A DNA stretch of 64,000 bases from an uncultured bacterium (GTDB lineage: Bacteria > Planctomycetota > GCA-002687715). The notes below the pieces were generated by a model. The model saw only the letters and a list, made by a program, of their open reading frames with translations. It had not been told where the DNA came from and searched no databases. Both the position numbers and the translations under genes were made by a program. Positions 16,711-28,512 of the stretch are shown here, piece by piece (within the stretch, counting starts at the first letter, position 1; each line of letters opens with the position of its first letter). The stretch spans positions 89,018-153,017 of the forward strand of contig CADEGH010000010.1 of NCBI GenBank assembly GCA_902826835.1, given 5' to 3'.

Positions 16711-17724
16711 ATGACGAAGATCGGGTGGATGTGTTCATGGGTCGCCGTGGTCGCCGTTCTGGGCGCCCCGGCGAACAGCCTCGCACAGGAAGACTCCGCG
16801 GTGTCGCGCGCCATCGCCGACCTGCGGAGTGCCTGTGCCGCGCAGAATGACGAAAAACTCCAGACGGCGTCGGATGCGATCACCGGCTTGGGGGGGGCGG
16901 CGAAGGAGGCTTTGTCCCTTCTGACCAAGACCGGCACCGAGGCAGAAATCTGCCTCGCGCTTCGCTGCCTACGGGCGATCGATCGCAGCTTCGACTGCGG
17001 CCTCGAGGCGCTGCTTGGGCACCGCGCCGCCGCAGTTCGAGCGGACGCCGTGGTGTCGCTCTCCATGGTCCATCAGGAAAAAGCGGCGCCGCTGCTCGAG
17101 AAGGCCTTCGGGGACGTGGACGTGATGGTGCAGAGGCGGGCCTTGGACGGGCTCTGCGAGTATGCCCCGCACACTCCGGCGGCGGCCGAGATTATCGCGG
17201 CCGGTCTTTTGTCTCGGGATTTTTGGATCGAACAGCGGGTGCTCGAACTCCTGAGCCAACAGGACTCGAAGCGGCCAGGCGCGGTGGAAGCGCTGACCCG
17301 CAAACTGCGTGGACAACTCCTGCGTCTGCGCGCGGGGACCGCGGAGAAGCTCTATCTTCAACTCGCCCAAACTTGGGGGGAGGCCAGCGTCCCGCTCATC
17401 AAGGCCGGGCTCGAGTCCTCCAACGACGATGCCAAGTGGGGAGCGCTCGCGGCAGTTGAGATCCTCAAGCCGGAGAATCTCTTTTCACCGACTCTGTCCT
17501 TGCTCGACTGTCGCGACGAACGTGTGCACCTGCGCACCGTCACGGTGCTCGGGGTCTATGAAGATCGTCGGGCCTTCAAGGGATTGGTGGCCGCCTTGGC
17601 AGCGGCCGATTCCCCGGCGGTGCGCGATGCGGCTGCGGTGGCGCTCCGGCGAATCACCGGCAAACTGCACGGCTTCGACGTCGGGGGCTGGAAGCGCGAG
17701 CTCGAAAACGCCGAGGACGTTTGA
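16711..17724 (+). CDS. Exported HEAT-repeat protein
   Basis: This 337-residue protein has a signal peptide (SLAQ, cleavage near residue 26) and then repeated helical hairpins of the HEAT type, for example AVRADAVVSLSMVHQEKAAP and PAVRDAAAVALRRITG near the C-terminus. AAGGGA sits upstream of the ATG. HEAT repeats are protein-protein scaffolds. It follows the pilin-like operon after a gap of 12 bases and is likely co-transcribed, so it may be a periplasmic scaffold of the same apparatus. The link is inference. Confidence 0.8.
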   Translation: MTKIGWMCSWVAVVAVLGAPANSLAQEDSAVSRAIADLRSACAAQNDEKLQTASDAITGLGGAAKEALSLLTKTGTEAEICLALRCLRAIDRSFDCGLEALLGHRAAAVRADAVVSLSMVHQEKAAPLLEKAFGDVDVMVQRRALDGLCEYAPHTPAAAEIIAAGLLSRDFWIEQRVLELLSQQDSKRPGAVEALTRKLRGQLLRLRAGTAEKLYLQLAQTWGEASVPLIKAGLESSNDDAKWGALAAVEILKPENLFSPTLSLLDCRDERVHLRTVTVLGVYEDRRAFKGLVAALAAADSPAVRDAAAVALRRITGKLHGFDVGGWKRELENAEDV

Positions 17725-17738
17725 TCCGGTAGCGCGGG

Positions 17739-19277
17739 TCAGACGCGAAGCTCGGCCCAGATTCGCTCAAGCCGACTTCGCTCCGCGGCGCTGATCTTGG
17801 TTGTCAACGCCAATGGCGTTCGTCGACGCAGAAAGTCCTCGAGAGTCTCCGCAAACTCGAAGCGGCGTGTGTAGAGCATCTCCGCCGGCGTCTCCAGCCA
17901 GCCAGGCAGGAGGGGAGTCCCCAGTTGGGGATGATCGCGAGCGATCTCCGCCACCTCCGCGGCTCGCGATCCGTACCGGCATTCGAGATGGGTTGCGACC
18001 TCCATCTCCAGGCGCCCGTGGCGGGCCAGTTCACGCGCGGCGAGTCCGCGGTCACTCGATAGGCCAAAGCACCCTCCGGGAAGCGGAGTGCGCCGACTCC
18101 GTTCGCCGTCGTCCACGCGCAGACCTCCGCCCGCGGCGGCGCGCCGCAGGATTGCGTGGGCAATCAGCCGCCAGGTCGTCAGCTTTCCACCGACGATGTG
18201 CCACACCCCGGCGGGAGATTCGAAAATGCACTTCTCCCGGGAGGCGTGCGAGGGATGGCCCTTGCCGCTGCGGACCAACGCCCGAAGACCGATGAACGAG
18301 CTGATGACGTCGGACTCGGTGAGTCGTCGATCCTGGAGATAGGCATTGGTCGCGCTCAGGAGGTACGCGACGTCCGCGGACTCCACCTGGGCTCGGTCGG
18401 GATCGCCCTCAAAATCGCGATCGGTGGTTCCGATGAGGGTCTGCCCAAAAAACGGGATGACGAAGAACACGCGGCCGTCACTCGGGGCCGTGATCAGCCA
18501 GGCCTGTTTGGGATCGATCTTGGGAACCACGATGTGCACGCCCGAAGTGAGTCGGGATCGTGGCGCCGCTTCGGGCCAGGTCCGGCTACGAAAGCGGTCG
18601 GTCCACGGTCCGGTAGTGGCCACGATGCACCGCGCCGTCCACTCCTGCACCTCGGTTCCCCGTGCACCCGTGGTCTGAGCCCGCACCCGGAAGAGATCGG
18701 GCGGCCCTCCCTGGATATCCACGACCTCCGTACGGGGGGCCACTTGCGCCCCATGTTGCGCTGCCTGCAGCGCACATTCGACCACGAGCCGGCTGTCGTA
18801 AGTTTGCCAGTCGAAGTACCGCCCGGCGCCGCGGCTGCCTGTCTGCACCAGTGCGGGCGCGGCGGAGGCGAGTTCCTCCGGACTGAGGAATCCCGGGCGG
18901 AAGCCGGCCGGTCGACCGGCCAACCAGTCGTAGAGCCAAAGACCGAGCTTGAGCTTCCAGGGTCGCAGTCGCGACCCTTCCCCGAGCGGCACCAAGAAGG
19001 GGAGAGGCGAAGCCAAGTGGGGTGCCAGCTCCGCCTGCACGGCCCGTTCGCGCAGCGATTCGCGAACCAGCGAGAATTGCCCGTGCTCGAGATAGCGAAG
19101 GCCGCCGTGGAGGAGTTTCGTCGACTGGCTCGAGGTGCCCTGAGCGAGGTCCCCCTTCTCGAGCAGGGCCACGCGGTTTCCGAGGAGCGCGGCCTCGCGC
19201 GCCACTCCCGCCCCGAAGATTCCTCCGCCGATCACCAAGAGGTCGACGGCGCGGGAATCCCTCGGGTGGTCGGGCAT
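17739..19277 (-). CDS. glpD: Glycerol-3-phosphate dehydrogenase (FAD)
   Basis: This 512-residue FAD-dependent dehydrogenase starts with a GGGIFGAG dinucleotide fold at residues 17-24. It has the family elements TSSQSTKLLHGGLRYLEHGQ, GVHIVVPKID and GGKLTTWRLIA, and an alpha-helical C-terminal domain with LPLPGGCFG-like elements. It oxidises sn-glycerol 3-phosphate to dihydroxyacetone phosphate and passes electrons to quinone at the inner membrane. The ATG at 19277 overlaps the stop of the DUF1579 gene by one base (TGATG). Length and motifs are close to the family norm. It converges on the HEAT gene with 14 bases between the stops. Confidence 0.93.
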   Translation of the reverse strand: MPDHPRDSRAVDLLVIGGGIFGAGVAREAALLGNRVALLEKGDLAQGTSSQSTKLLHGGLRYLEHGQFSLVRESLRERAVQAELAPHLASPLPFLVPLGEGSRLRPWKLKLGLWLYDWLAGRPAGFRPGFLSPEELASAAPALVQTGSRGAGRYFDWQTYDSRLVVECALQAAQHGAQVAPRTEVVDIQGGPPDLFRVRAQTTGARGTEVQEWTARCIVATTGPWTDRFRSRTWPEAAPRSRLTSGVHIVVPKIDPKQAWLITAPSDGRVFFVIPFFGQTLIGTTDRDFEGDPDRAQVESADVAYLLSATNAYLQDRRLTESDVISSFIGLRALVRSGKGHPSHASREKCIFESPAGVWHIVGGKLTTWRLIAHAILRRAAAGGGLRVDDGERSRRTPLPGGCFGLSSDRGLAARELARHGRLEMEVATHLECRYGSRAAEVAEIARDHPQLGTPLLPGWLETPAEMLYTRRFEFAETLEDFLRRRTPLALTTKISAAERSRLERIWAELRV

Positions 19278-19747
19278 CAGGCCTTCACTTGTTTCTTGTA
19301 GTGGCCGGCCATGACCAAAGCCCAGTTGGTCCCGTCCTCCGACATCTCCATCATGAATCGGTAGGAGTCCGGCTTCGTGATCGAGAAGGTGTAGCGCGAG
19401 TGTCCCATGGGGCCTGCGGCCTGGAACACGAGTTTGGCGCCGTTCCAGGTGCCGTAGGCGGGCTCGGCACCCGAACCCATGTTGTCGAACCAGTTCATGG
19501 AGTACTGCTTCTTCTCCGGGTGGTAGCCGATGACCCCATGGCCGATGTGAGTCACCGTCTTGCCACGCTTCTGCTGGTACTCCATGAGGAGGTGGAAGTC
19601 TCCGCCGACCAGTTTGCACTTGGAGACGCCGGTGGCGGGTCCACCTTTTGGGTCCCACGGCATCGGGTGGATCGACTCGTCCCCCTTCCAGTTTCCGACG
19701 AACTTGGCGAGCTTCTTATGCTGGGCGGTGAGTTTGGGCATGTCCAT
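19277..19747 (-). CDS. DUF1579 family protein
   Basis: This 156-residue protein carries the DUF1579 pattern: an N-terminal KFVGNWKGDE motif and a conserved beta-rich body with VIGYHPEKKQY and FVF-like strands. The family is predicted to have a lipocalin-like or START-type beta barrel; no enzyme function is known. It has no signal peptide and appears cytoplasmic. Two possible starts, at 19747 (MDMPKL) and 19741 (MPKL), differ by two residues. The stop overlaps glpD, so translation is coupled. Confidence 0.82.
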   Translation of the reverse strand: MDMPKLTAQHKKLAKFVGNWKGDESIHPMPWDPKGGPATGVSKCKLVGGDFHLLMEYQQKRGKTVTHIGHGVIGYHPEKKQYSMNWFDNMGSGAEPAYGTWNGAKLVFQAAGPMGHSRYTFSITKPDSYRFMMEMSEDGTNWALVMAGHYKKQVKA

Positions 19748-19759
19748 GCGGCGAGCCTA

Positions 19760-20920
19760 TCAGGGTTTCGCGGGAGATTCGGGCGACACGAGCAAGAAGG
19801 CCAAGGTTCGGACTCCCGAGTGGGGTGCGGACGACTTCCGGAGGACGCCCGACTCCGTCTGCTCGTACACCGCGATTTGCCCAGCTTGGCTCTCAGCGAC
19901 GAGTAGGAACCGCGGGTCGGGGGCAAACACCACGTCCCACGGAAAGGCCTCGGTGGCGGCCCGGTGCGGCACTCCGAACAAACCGGTGGCCGGATCACGA
20001 CGGTAGAGGAGGAGCTCGTTGGCGCCGCGGCTTGTCACGGCCAAGTGTTGACCATCGGGCGAAAAACGGATGGCGCCGGCAAACGCAGGTTCGGTTCGGC
20101 CTGGGCTCACCGTCGGATGAGTCGCTACCTTCGTGAGCGTTCGGGAGGTCTCATCCCAGGCATAGTGCGTGAGGGTGTTGTCGAGTTCGTGCAGCACCAC
20201 CAGGGCATCTCCGTCCGGGGACCAGGCCGCGTGGCGCGGACCGCTACCGGGTGGGCATGCAATCGAAGGGCCTTCGACCCATGGCGAGGCGTCGGACTGG
20301 CGATGGAGGATCCCGAGTTGATCGGTGCCGAGATCGGTGAAGACCGCGGTTCGCCCGCCCGGCGCGACGAAGGTGCCGTGGGCATGCGGGCCGGTCTGGC
20401 GTTTCTGGTGGGGACCACGACCCTCACGCCGGAAAACCTGGCGTGGCCCCGAGTCTTCGCCCTGGAGATCGAAGCTGGCCACCACGCCGTCCCCGTAGTG
20501 AGCGACGAGGGCAACCGTGGAAGTCGGATCCACGGCGACGTGGCATGCGCCCTCACCGCCGGAGTTCCACGTGCGGTTGAGGATTAGGCCTCTCTCGGTG
20601 ACTTGGAATCGCCACAGGCTCCCGGAACCGGAGCCGTACCGCTCGCTGACCGCGAGAATCTCCGAAGGAGAGGTGGTCAGGGCCACGATCGAGTGGGGGT
20701 TTTGGATTCCGACGTAGGCCGACTTGCGGGTCAATCGGCCCGATGCCGGGTCCATCTCGAAGATCAGAAGGGTCGGGGCCCGGTCGGAGCCCTGGCCTCC
20801 GCTGACCAAAGTCCAGGGTCGGGTGGGAGGTGACGACTCCGGTTTCGCGGGTTCGTGAGCACACCCCGAGATGGCGATTCCGAGGCCAAGGATCGTGATT
20901 CCGACTGTCCAGCGGCGCAT
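19760..20920 (-). CDS. Lactonase-family beta-propeller lipoprotein
   Basis: This is a 386-residue lipoprotein with lipobox ISGC (C20). The body is a seven-bladed beta-propeller like the lactonase/3-carboxymuconate cyclase family (Pfam Lactonase): motifs GPHAHGTFVAPGG, GPRHAAWSPDGDALVVLHE and AIRFSPDGQHLAVTSRG. Such proteins include 6-phosphogluconolactonases, but here the outer-membrane or periplasmic location makes that enzyme activity doubtful. The ATG at 20920 gives the hydrophobic leader directly. It lies upstream of the DUF1579/glpD pair on the minus strand, separated by 12 bases. Confidence 0.85.
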   Translation of the reverse strand: MRRWTVGITILGLGIAISGCAHEPAKPESSPPTRPWTLVSGGQGSDRAPTLLIFEMDPASGRLTRKSAYVGIQNPHSIVALTTSPSEILAVSERYGSGSGSLWRFQVTERGLILNRTWNSGGEGACHVAVDPTSTVALVAHYGDGVVASFDLQGEDSGPRQVFRREGRGPHQKRQTGPHAHGTFVAPGGRTAVFTDLGTDQLGILHRQSDASPWVEGPSIACPPGSGPRHAAWSPDGDALVVLHELDNTLTHYAWDETSRTLTKVATHPTVSPGRTEPAFAGAIRFSPDGQHLAVTSRGANELLLYRRDPATGLFGVPHRAATEAFPWDVVFAPDPRFLLVAESQAGQIAVYEQTESGVLRKSSAPHSGVRTLAFLLVSPESPAKP

Positions 20921-20984
20921 GGCGGCATCGTAGTCGCCCGATCCTCGCCTTGAGAACCCGGCGGCCCCCCGCCATCCTGCTCCC

Positions 20985-24632
<3,648 letters not shown>

Positions 24633-24667
24633 GCCGGGGTGAGCTGAGCCCGCGCGTAGAGTGGCCC

Positions 24668-25879
24668 ATGTCGACCACGCTCCAGGATCTGCGCGCCGAA
24701 TTCCCGGCCCTGGCGGGAGGCCTCTGCTTTTTGGATTGGGGGGCGACGGGACTGCTCGCGCGCTCCGCCAGAGCGGCCCTGACCAGCTATCTCGACGAAC
24801 TCGAATCCTGTCCGAGCGGGGAATCGACCTGGATGCACGCGCGCCACCACGAAACCCGGGAGGCGGCCCGGCGGGAGCTCGGCGCCCTCCTGAATGCGCC
24901 GGCCAACACGATCGGACTGCTCGAAAACACTACGGCGGGGTTGAACGCCGCGGTGTCTTCCATCCGGTTGCAGAAGGGAGAAAACGTCCTTCTGGCCGCG
25001 AACGACTACCTAGCGGTGGCCACTCCGTGGAAACATCGGGCGGCTCGGGACCAGATCGAGCTGCGCTGGGTCGCCCCTCGGGACGGGCGTATCGAGGTCG
25101 ACGACCTCGTCTCGGCGCTGGATGAACGCACACGGGTGATCGCGATCTCCACCGTGGGGTGGACCACCGGGGCGTTACTCGACCTCGAACGGCTCTCCGC
25201 CGAAGTCCGATCGAGGGGTATCCTGCTGGTCATTGATGCGATCCAGACTTTCGGAGTCGTACCGCTCGACCTCGAGGCTACGCCGGTGGCTTTCCTGGCA
25301 GTGGGCGGTCACAAGTGGCTGAATTCCACCCTCGGTGCCGGCTTCCTCTACGTGCACCCCAACATTGCTGCCCGACACCAACCTCCCTATCTCGGCTTCC
25401 TGAGCGGGCGGGCGCCCCGAGGTAACTGGGGGGACTGGTTTGCCGATCCGCGGAGTCGCCCGGACGAAAGCATCGTGTTTCCCAACTGCGGACGGAGCTT
25501 CGAAACCGGGGGAACCCCGTCGTACGTCGGGGCGATCGGGCTGCTCGAGAACGCCCGCCTTCTGCGAGCGGTCGGCTCCGAGGCCATCGGCCGCGCGGTT
25601 TCGCACCTCGGCGGACTACTCATCGCCGGTCTCGAGTCCCTCGGCCTCGCCGTGGTGACTCCCAAAGAGCAGCGTCGGCGGGCGGGAATCGTCGTGTTCA
25701 ATGCCCCGGGGGGCCCGGAACAGGAGGCCGCCTGGATCGAGGCTCTGCGCACCCAGCGGATCATCGTGTCGCGGCGGTACTGCGCGGGGGTCGGCGGAAT
25801 TCGGGTTTCCATCCACGGCATGAACACCGCGGAGGACCTCGAAAGGTTGCTCTCGGCCCTGCGAAGTTTACGGGGCTGA
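24668..25879 (+). CDS. Class V aminotransferase / cysteine desulfurase-like
   Basis: This 403-residue PLP-dependent enzyme has the class V fold: FLDWGATGLL near the N-terminus, IGLLENTTAGLN, the PLP-pocket acidic segment VIDAIQTFGVVPLD, and the Schiff-base lysine K216 in GGHKWLNST. Homologues include isopenicillin-N epimerases, cysteine desulfurases and kynureninase-like proteins, which I cannot separate by eye. The ATG at 24668 lies 36 bases after the metH stop, suggesting co-transcription. A longer in-frame extension upstream overlaps metH and is rejected. Confidence 0.87.
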   Translation: MSTTLQDLRAEFPALAGGLCFLDWGATGLLARSARAALTSYLDELESCPSGESTWMHARHHETREAARRELGALLNAPANTIGLLENTTAGLNAAVSSIRLQKGENVLLAANDYLAVATPWKHRAARDQIELRWVAPRDGRIEVDDLVSALDERTRVIAISTVGWTTGALLDLERLSAEVRSRGILLVIDAIQTFGVVPLDLEATPVAFLAVGGHKWLNSTLGAGFLYVHPNIAARHQPPYLGFLSGRAPRGNWGDWFADPRSRPDESIVFPNCGRSFETGGTPSYVGAIGLLENARLLRAVGSEAIGRAVSHLGGLLIAGLESLGLAVVTPKEQRRRAGIVVFNAPGGPEQEAAWIEALRTQRIIVSRRYCAGVGGIRVSIHGMNTAEDLERLLSALRSLRG

Positions 25880-26050
25880 CCAACGCGGACGGGCGAGGGG
25901 GATGGAATCGATCGGGGGAAGCTGGTGATCCAAGTCCATGATGAGGCGGTCGTGCCCGCCGGCGAGCTCCGGGGCATCGAGGCTGAGTCGACCGGAAGGC
26001 CGACCCTTGGGCACGGGAGATCCGTCGCTGGGCGGGGGACTCGGATTCAT
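25868..26050 (-). CDS. Possible small ORF, 60 residues
   Basis: A minus-strand frame of 60 codons from ATG at 26050 has codons with G/C third positions, unlike a random frame, and reads LAGGHDRLIMDLDHQLPP in its second half. The leading section is proline- and serine-rich. It overlaps the end of the class V enzyme by 12 bases. No known family was recognised and the ribosome binding site is poor. A GTG start at 26083 would add 11 residues. It may be spurious; I list it because the gap it fills between 25880 and 26115 otherwise holds nothing. Confidence 0.25.
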   Translation of the reverse strand: MNPSPPPSDGSPVPKGRPSGRLSLDAPELAGGHDRLIMDLDHQLPPIDSIPLARPRWSAP

Positions 26051-26115
26051 CGAGGAGGGTACTCCACAAGTCGCGATGCGCACCTTAGCGGCCAGGTTCG
26101 GAACTGGGAAGCCCC

Positions 26116-27159
26116 ATGAGGGAGGCTGCCCGGACCTCCGATCGCGCACCGTATCTCCTCCGCGCTCGGCTCCCGGGGTGGGAGGCACTCGGCCCCCCGG
26201 TACCACTCGGCCAATTCCCGACTCCGGTGACCGAGGCCCCCGAGCTGGCCCCGGCGCTGGGACTCCAGTCGCTCTGGATCAAACGTGACGATTTGTCTTC
26301 GCCGATCTACGGCGGCACCAAAGTCCGAAGTCTTGAGTTTTTGTTCGGGGCGGCGCGGGCGGCCGGGGCGCGCGAAGTGGTGACGCTCGGGGCGACCGGC
26401 AGCCACCACGTCTTGGCTACCGCGCTGTTCGCGGTCCAGGAGGGTCTCCGGGTGCGCGCGGTGCTCTTCCCGCAGCCGCCGACCGAGGAAATCGGGCTGA
26501 ATTCACGGGTTCTGCCCCGGATCGGGGTCCAGGTTCGGGCGGTGAGTTCCGTCGTGGGCGTGCCTTGGGCGTGGTGGCGGGAAAAGTCGCGTCAACCCAG
26601 GCCGTTCGTCATCCCTGCCGGAGGAAGCTCTCCGCTGGGGATTTTGGGATCCGTCGAGGGCTACTTGGAGCTCGATCAGGCGATCCGATCCGGGAGCGCG
26701 CCACGGCCGGATTGCATCGTGGTGCCGGCCGGCTCTTGCGGAACCGCGGCTGGGCTTCTCTTGGGACGGGCTTTGGTGGGGGAGAACATCCCGATCGTGG
26801 CCGTACGAGTGGTGCCGAGAGTGGTTTCGAACGCGGGCCGAGCGATGCGGCTTGCGCGGGAGGGGGCGCGACTTCTCCGGTCGGCAGGAGCCGAATTCGG
26901 CGGACGGCTCGGGCCGCTCGAGTGGATTCATGACGCAGCCGGCCCCGGATACGCGCGTCCGACCGATGGCGCGCGCCGGATGGTGGAGACCGTCCGCAGG
27001 CTGGCGAATTTCCGCTGCGAAACCACCTACACCGGCAAGACGCTGGTCGCCCTGGAGCGCCCGCGATTCGCGGGGCGAAACGTGCTGTTTTGGAACACCT
27101 TCAGCGCGGTGGATCCGGGGCCGGTCGAGCGCGGGAACGAGGGCGGTCTCCATGGGTAA
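26116..27159 (+). CDS. PLP-dependent ACC deaminase / D-cysteine desulfhydrase-like
   Basis: This 347-residue fold-type II PLP enzyme has the Schiff-base lysine K69 in GGTKVRSLEF. Other family elements are LGATGSHHVLATAL and VVPAGSCGTAAGL, the phosphate-binding loop. It belongs to the group that includes 1-aminocyclopropane-1-carboxylate deaminase and D-cysteine desulfhydrase. The reaction here is most likely elimination from an amino acid such as D-cysteine, with no closer assignment possible. The following lipoprotein gene starts inside its last eight bases. Confidence 0.85.
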   Translation: MREAARTSDRAPYLLRARLPGWEALGPPVPLGQFPTPVTEAPELAPALGLQSLWIKRDDLSSPIYGGTKVRSLEFLFGAARAAGAREVVTLGATGSHHVLATALFAVQEGLRVRAVLFPQPPTEEIGLNSRVLPRIGVQVRAVSSVVGVPWAWWREKSRQPRPFVIPAGGSSPLGILGSVEGYLELDQAIRSGSAPRPDCIVVPAGSCGTAAGLLLGRALVGENIPIVAVRVVPRVVSNAGRAMRLAREGARLLRSAGAEFGGRLGPLEWIHDAAGPGYARPTDGARRMVETVRRLANFRCETTYTGKTLVALERPRFAGRNVLFWNTFSAVDPGPVERGNEGGLHG

Positions 27160-27685
27160 GCGCCATGTGATTGCCCTTCTTTCGCTGGCGTTGGCGCTCG
27201 GGTGCGGGCGCGCGACTTTGGTGGAGCTGCCGCGCGGCTCACCCCTCCCGGAAGGAACCCGCCTGCAACTTGGTCAGCTCCTGGGGTCCCGGGCGGAACA
27301 GCTCCTCCACCTCGACCGGGTTTCCCTAGTGACCAGCGCCGGGCGCGGAATCGAGGGTTTTGCCGCGGGCCCGCCCCGTTCGCTCGCGGAGGACATCGAG
27401 TCCAGGCTCGTCACCGGGGTGGTGGATCTGCCCGCAAACCGGGCCGCGGCGCTCCGCGATCTCCTCCTCGATCCTGCCAGTTATCGCCAAGGGGTGGCGC
27501 TTCGATCGGGGATCGCCGAATCTGACCGAGTCTGGCTCCTTCACGCTGGCGAGTCGGTTTGGGTGCTGCGTCGTACCTCTTCACCCGACGGGGTCCGGCT
27601 GGGCTCGCCCGGACTGGGGGAAACCACGCTCGAGCTCGCTCCGCCGGCTGCCCGGGTCCTGGACACCCTGCTTGCCCCCCCTTGA
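27152..27685 (+). CDS. Small lipoprotein
   Basis: This 177-residue lipoprotein starts at the ATG overlapping the upstream PLP gene stop by eight bases. Its signal peptide MGKRHVIALLSLALALGC ends with lipobox ALGC (C18). The mature part is rich in Leu, Arg and acidic residues and ends with PAARVLDTLLAPP. No known domain. Its coupling to an ACC deaminase-like gene is unusual. The start is chosen from the lipobox and the overlap; a much longer frame runs on upstream and is rejected. Confidence 0.75.
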   Translation: MGKRHVIALLSLALALGCGRATLVELPRGSPLPEGTRLQLGQLLGSRAEQLLHLDRVSLVTSAGRGIEGFAAGPPRSLAEDIESRLVTGVVDLPANRAAALRDLLLDPASYRQGVALRSGIAESDRVWLLHAGESVWVLRRTSSPDGVRLGSPGLGETTLELAPPAARVLDTLLAPP

Positions 27686-27900
27686 GAGTCGAATTTCTCG
27701 AAAATGCCTATGAGAGCGAAGGGCGCAACTTTCTATATTGGAGAAACCCTCAAGCCGAAGCACCCTCACCGACCGAAACGAGGTGAGCCACCGCCATCGG
27801 GTTCTAGGGCCCTGCGGGCTCGCCAGGTGAATTTCGAGTGGCACTGACCGGTCGGCGGGTTGCTCGTCGCTGACGTGTCTTGGGGGGAGGGATCGCAGCC
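27686..27900 (+). promoter_or_regulatory. AT-richer gap upstream of HTH-receiver gene
   Basis: This 215-base gap contains no ORF with coding character. Its left half is unusually AT-rich for the window, with TTTCTCGAAAATGCC and TTTCTATATTGG, a possible -10-like element. GGAGG precedes the GTG start by ten bases. A promoter for the regulator gene in this gap is plausible; no -35 of good fit was found. Confidence 0.35.
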
Positions 27901-28512
27901 GTGACAAGGTTCCTGACAACGAACCAAATTGCTCAGCTCGTCGGAGTGAGCGAACGGACCGTGGCCAACTGGGTCGACCGGGGTCACCTGGATGCCTTCC
28001 GCACGCCGGGGGGGCACCGTCGCATCAAGCCGGAGGCTCTTCGCACTTTCCTCGAGGCCCGCGGCCTCGAAGTTCCCCGCGCCCTGCGGGCCGGTGGCGC
28101 GGTCTTGATCTTCACCGAGGACGCCGGGTTGGCGATCAACGCGCGCAGCGCGTTGAACGGGCCGACCTCGCCCTTCGAAATCGCGGTGGTCCAGGATGCC
28201 GTCTTGGCCCTCCTGCACGTCGGCGAGCGCAAGCCAAACGTCGTCGTACTCGACTCGACGTGCCGTGGAGTCGATCCCCGGGTGGTCTGCCAACGGGTCA
28301 AAGCCCATCCCGACTACCAGGACGTCAAGGTGATCTACTTGGCCTCGGGGGATGCGATCACCGTGAAGCGCGAAACCGGGGCCGACATGGTCCTCGCCCG
28401 CTCGGTGCCCACCGCGACGCTGCGCCAAATGGTCGAACGGGTGCTCGGTCTCACTCCTGCGGCGCCCGCTCCGGTGGCAGCGCCCACGATCCCACCCTCA
28501 CCTGCCCGCTGA
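27901..28512 (+). CDS. Excisionase-type HTH fused to receiver-like domain
   Basis: This 203-residue protein begins with an excisionase/MerR-like winged helix-turn-helix (TTNQIAQLVGVSERTVANWV, then GHRRIKPEALR), residues about 1-58. A receiver-like (CheY-type) domain follows at about 66-190. The receiver has the acidic pair TED and a candidate phospho-acceptor D in VVVLDSTC. The conserved lysine of the fifth strand appears as R in VLARSV, so it may be a pseudo-receiver. The C-terminal tail is proline-alanine rich. I chose GTG at 27901 for its upstream GGAGG. Its role is presumably transcription control of a local or distant target. The neighbours give no operon. Confidence 0.8.
   Translation: MTRFLTTNQIAQLVGVSERTVANWVDRGHLDAFRTPGGHRRIKPEALRTFLEARGLEVPRALRAGGAVLIFTEDAGLAINARSALNGPTSPFEIAVVQDAVLALLHVGERKPNVVVLDSTCRGVDPRVVCQRVKAHPDYQDVKVIYLASGDAITVKRETGADMVLARSVPTATLRQMVERVLGLTPAAPAPVAAPTIPPSPAR

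Noticed and set aside
20921..20984. Cobalamin riboswitch upstream of metH
   Set aside because: The gap is 64 bases, far below the roughly 200 bases needed, and no B12-box-like sequence is present.
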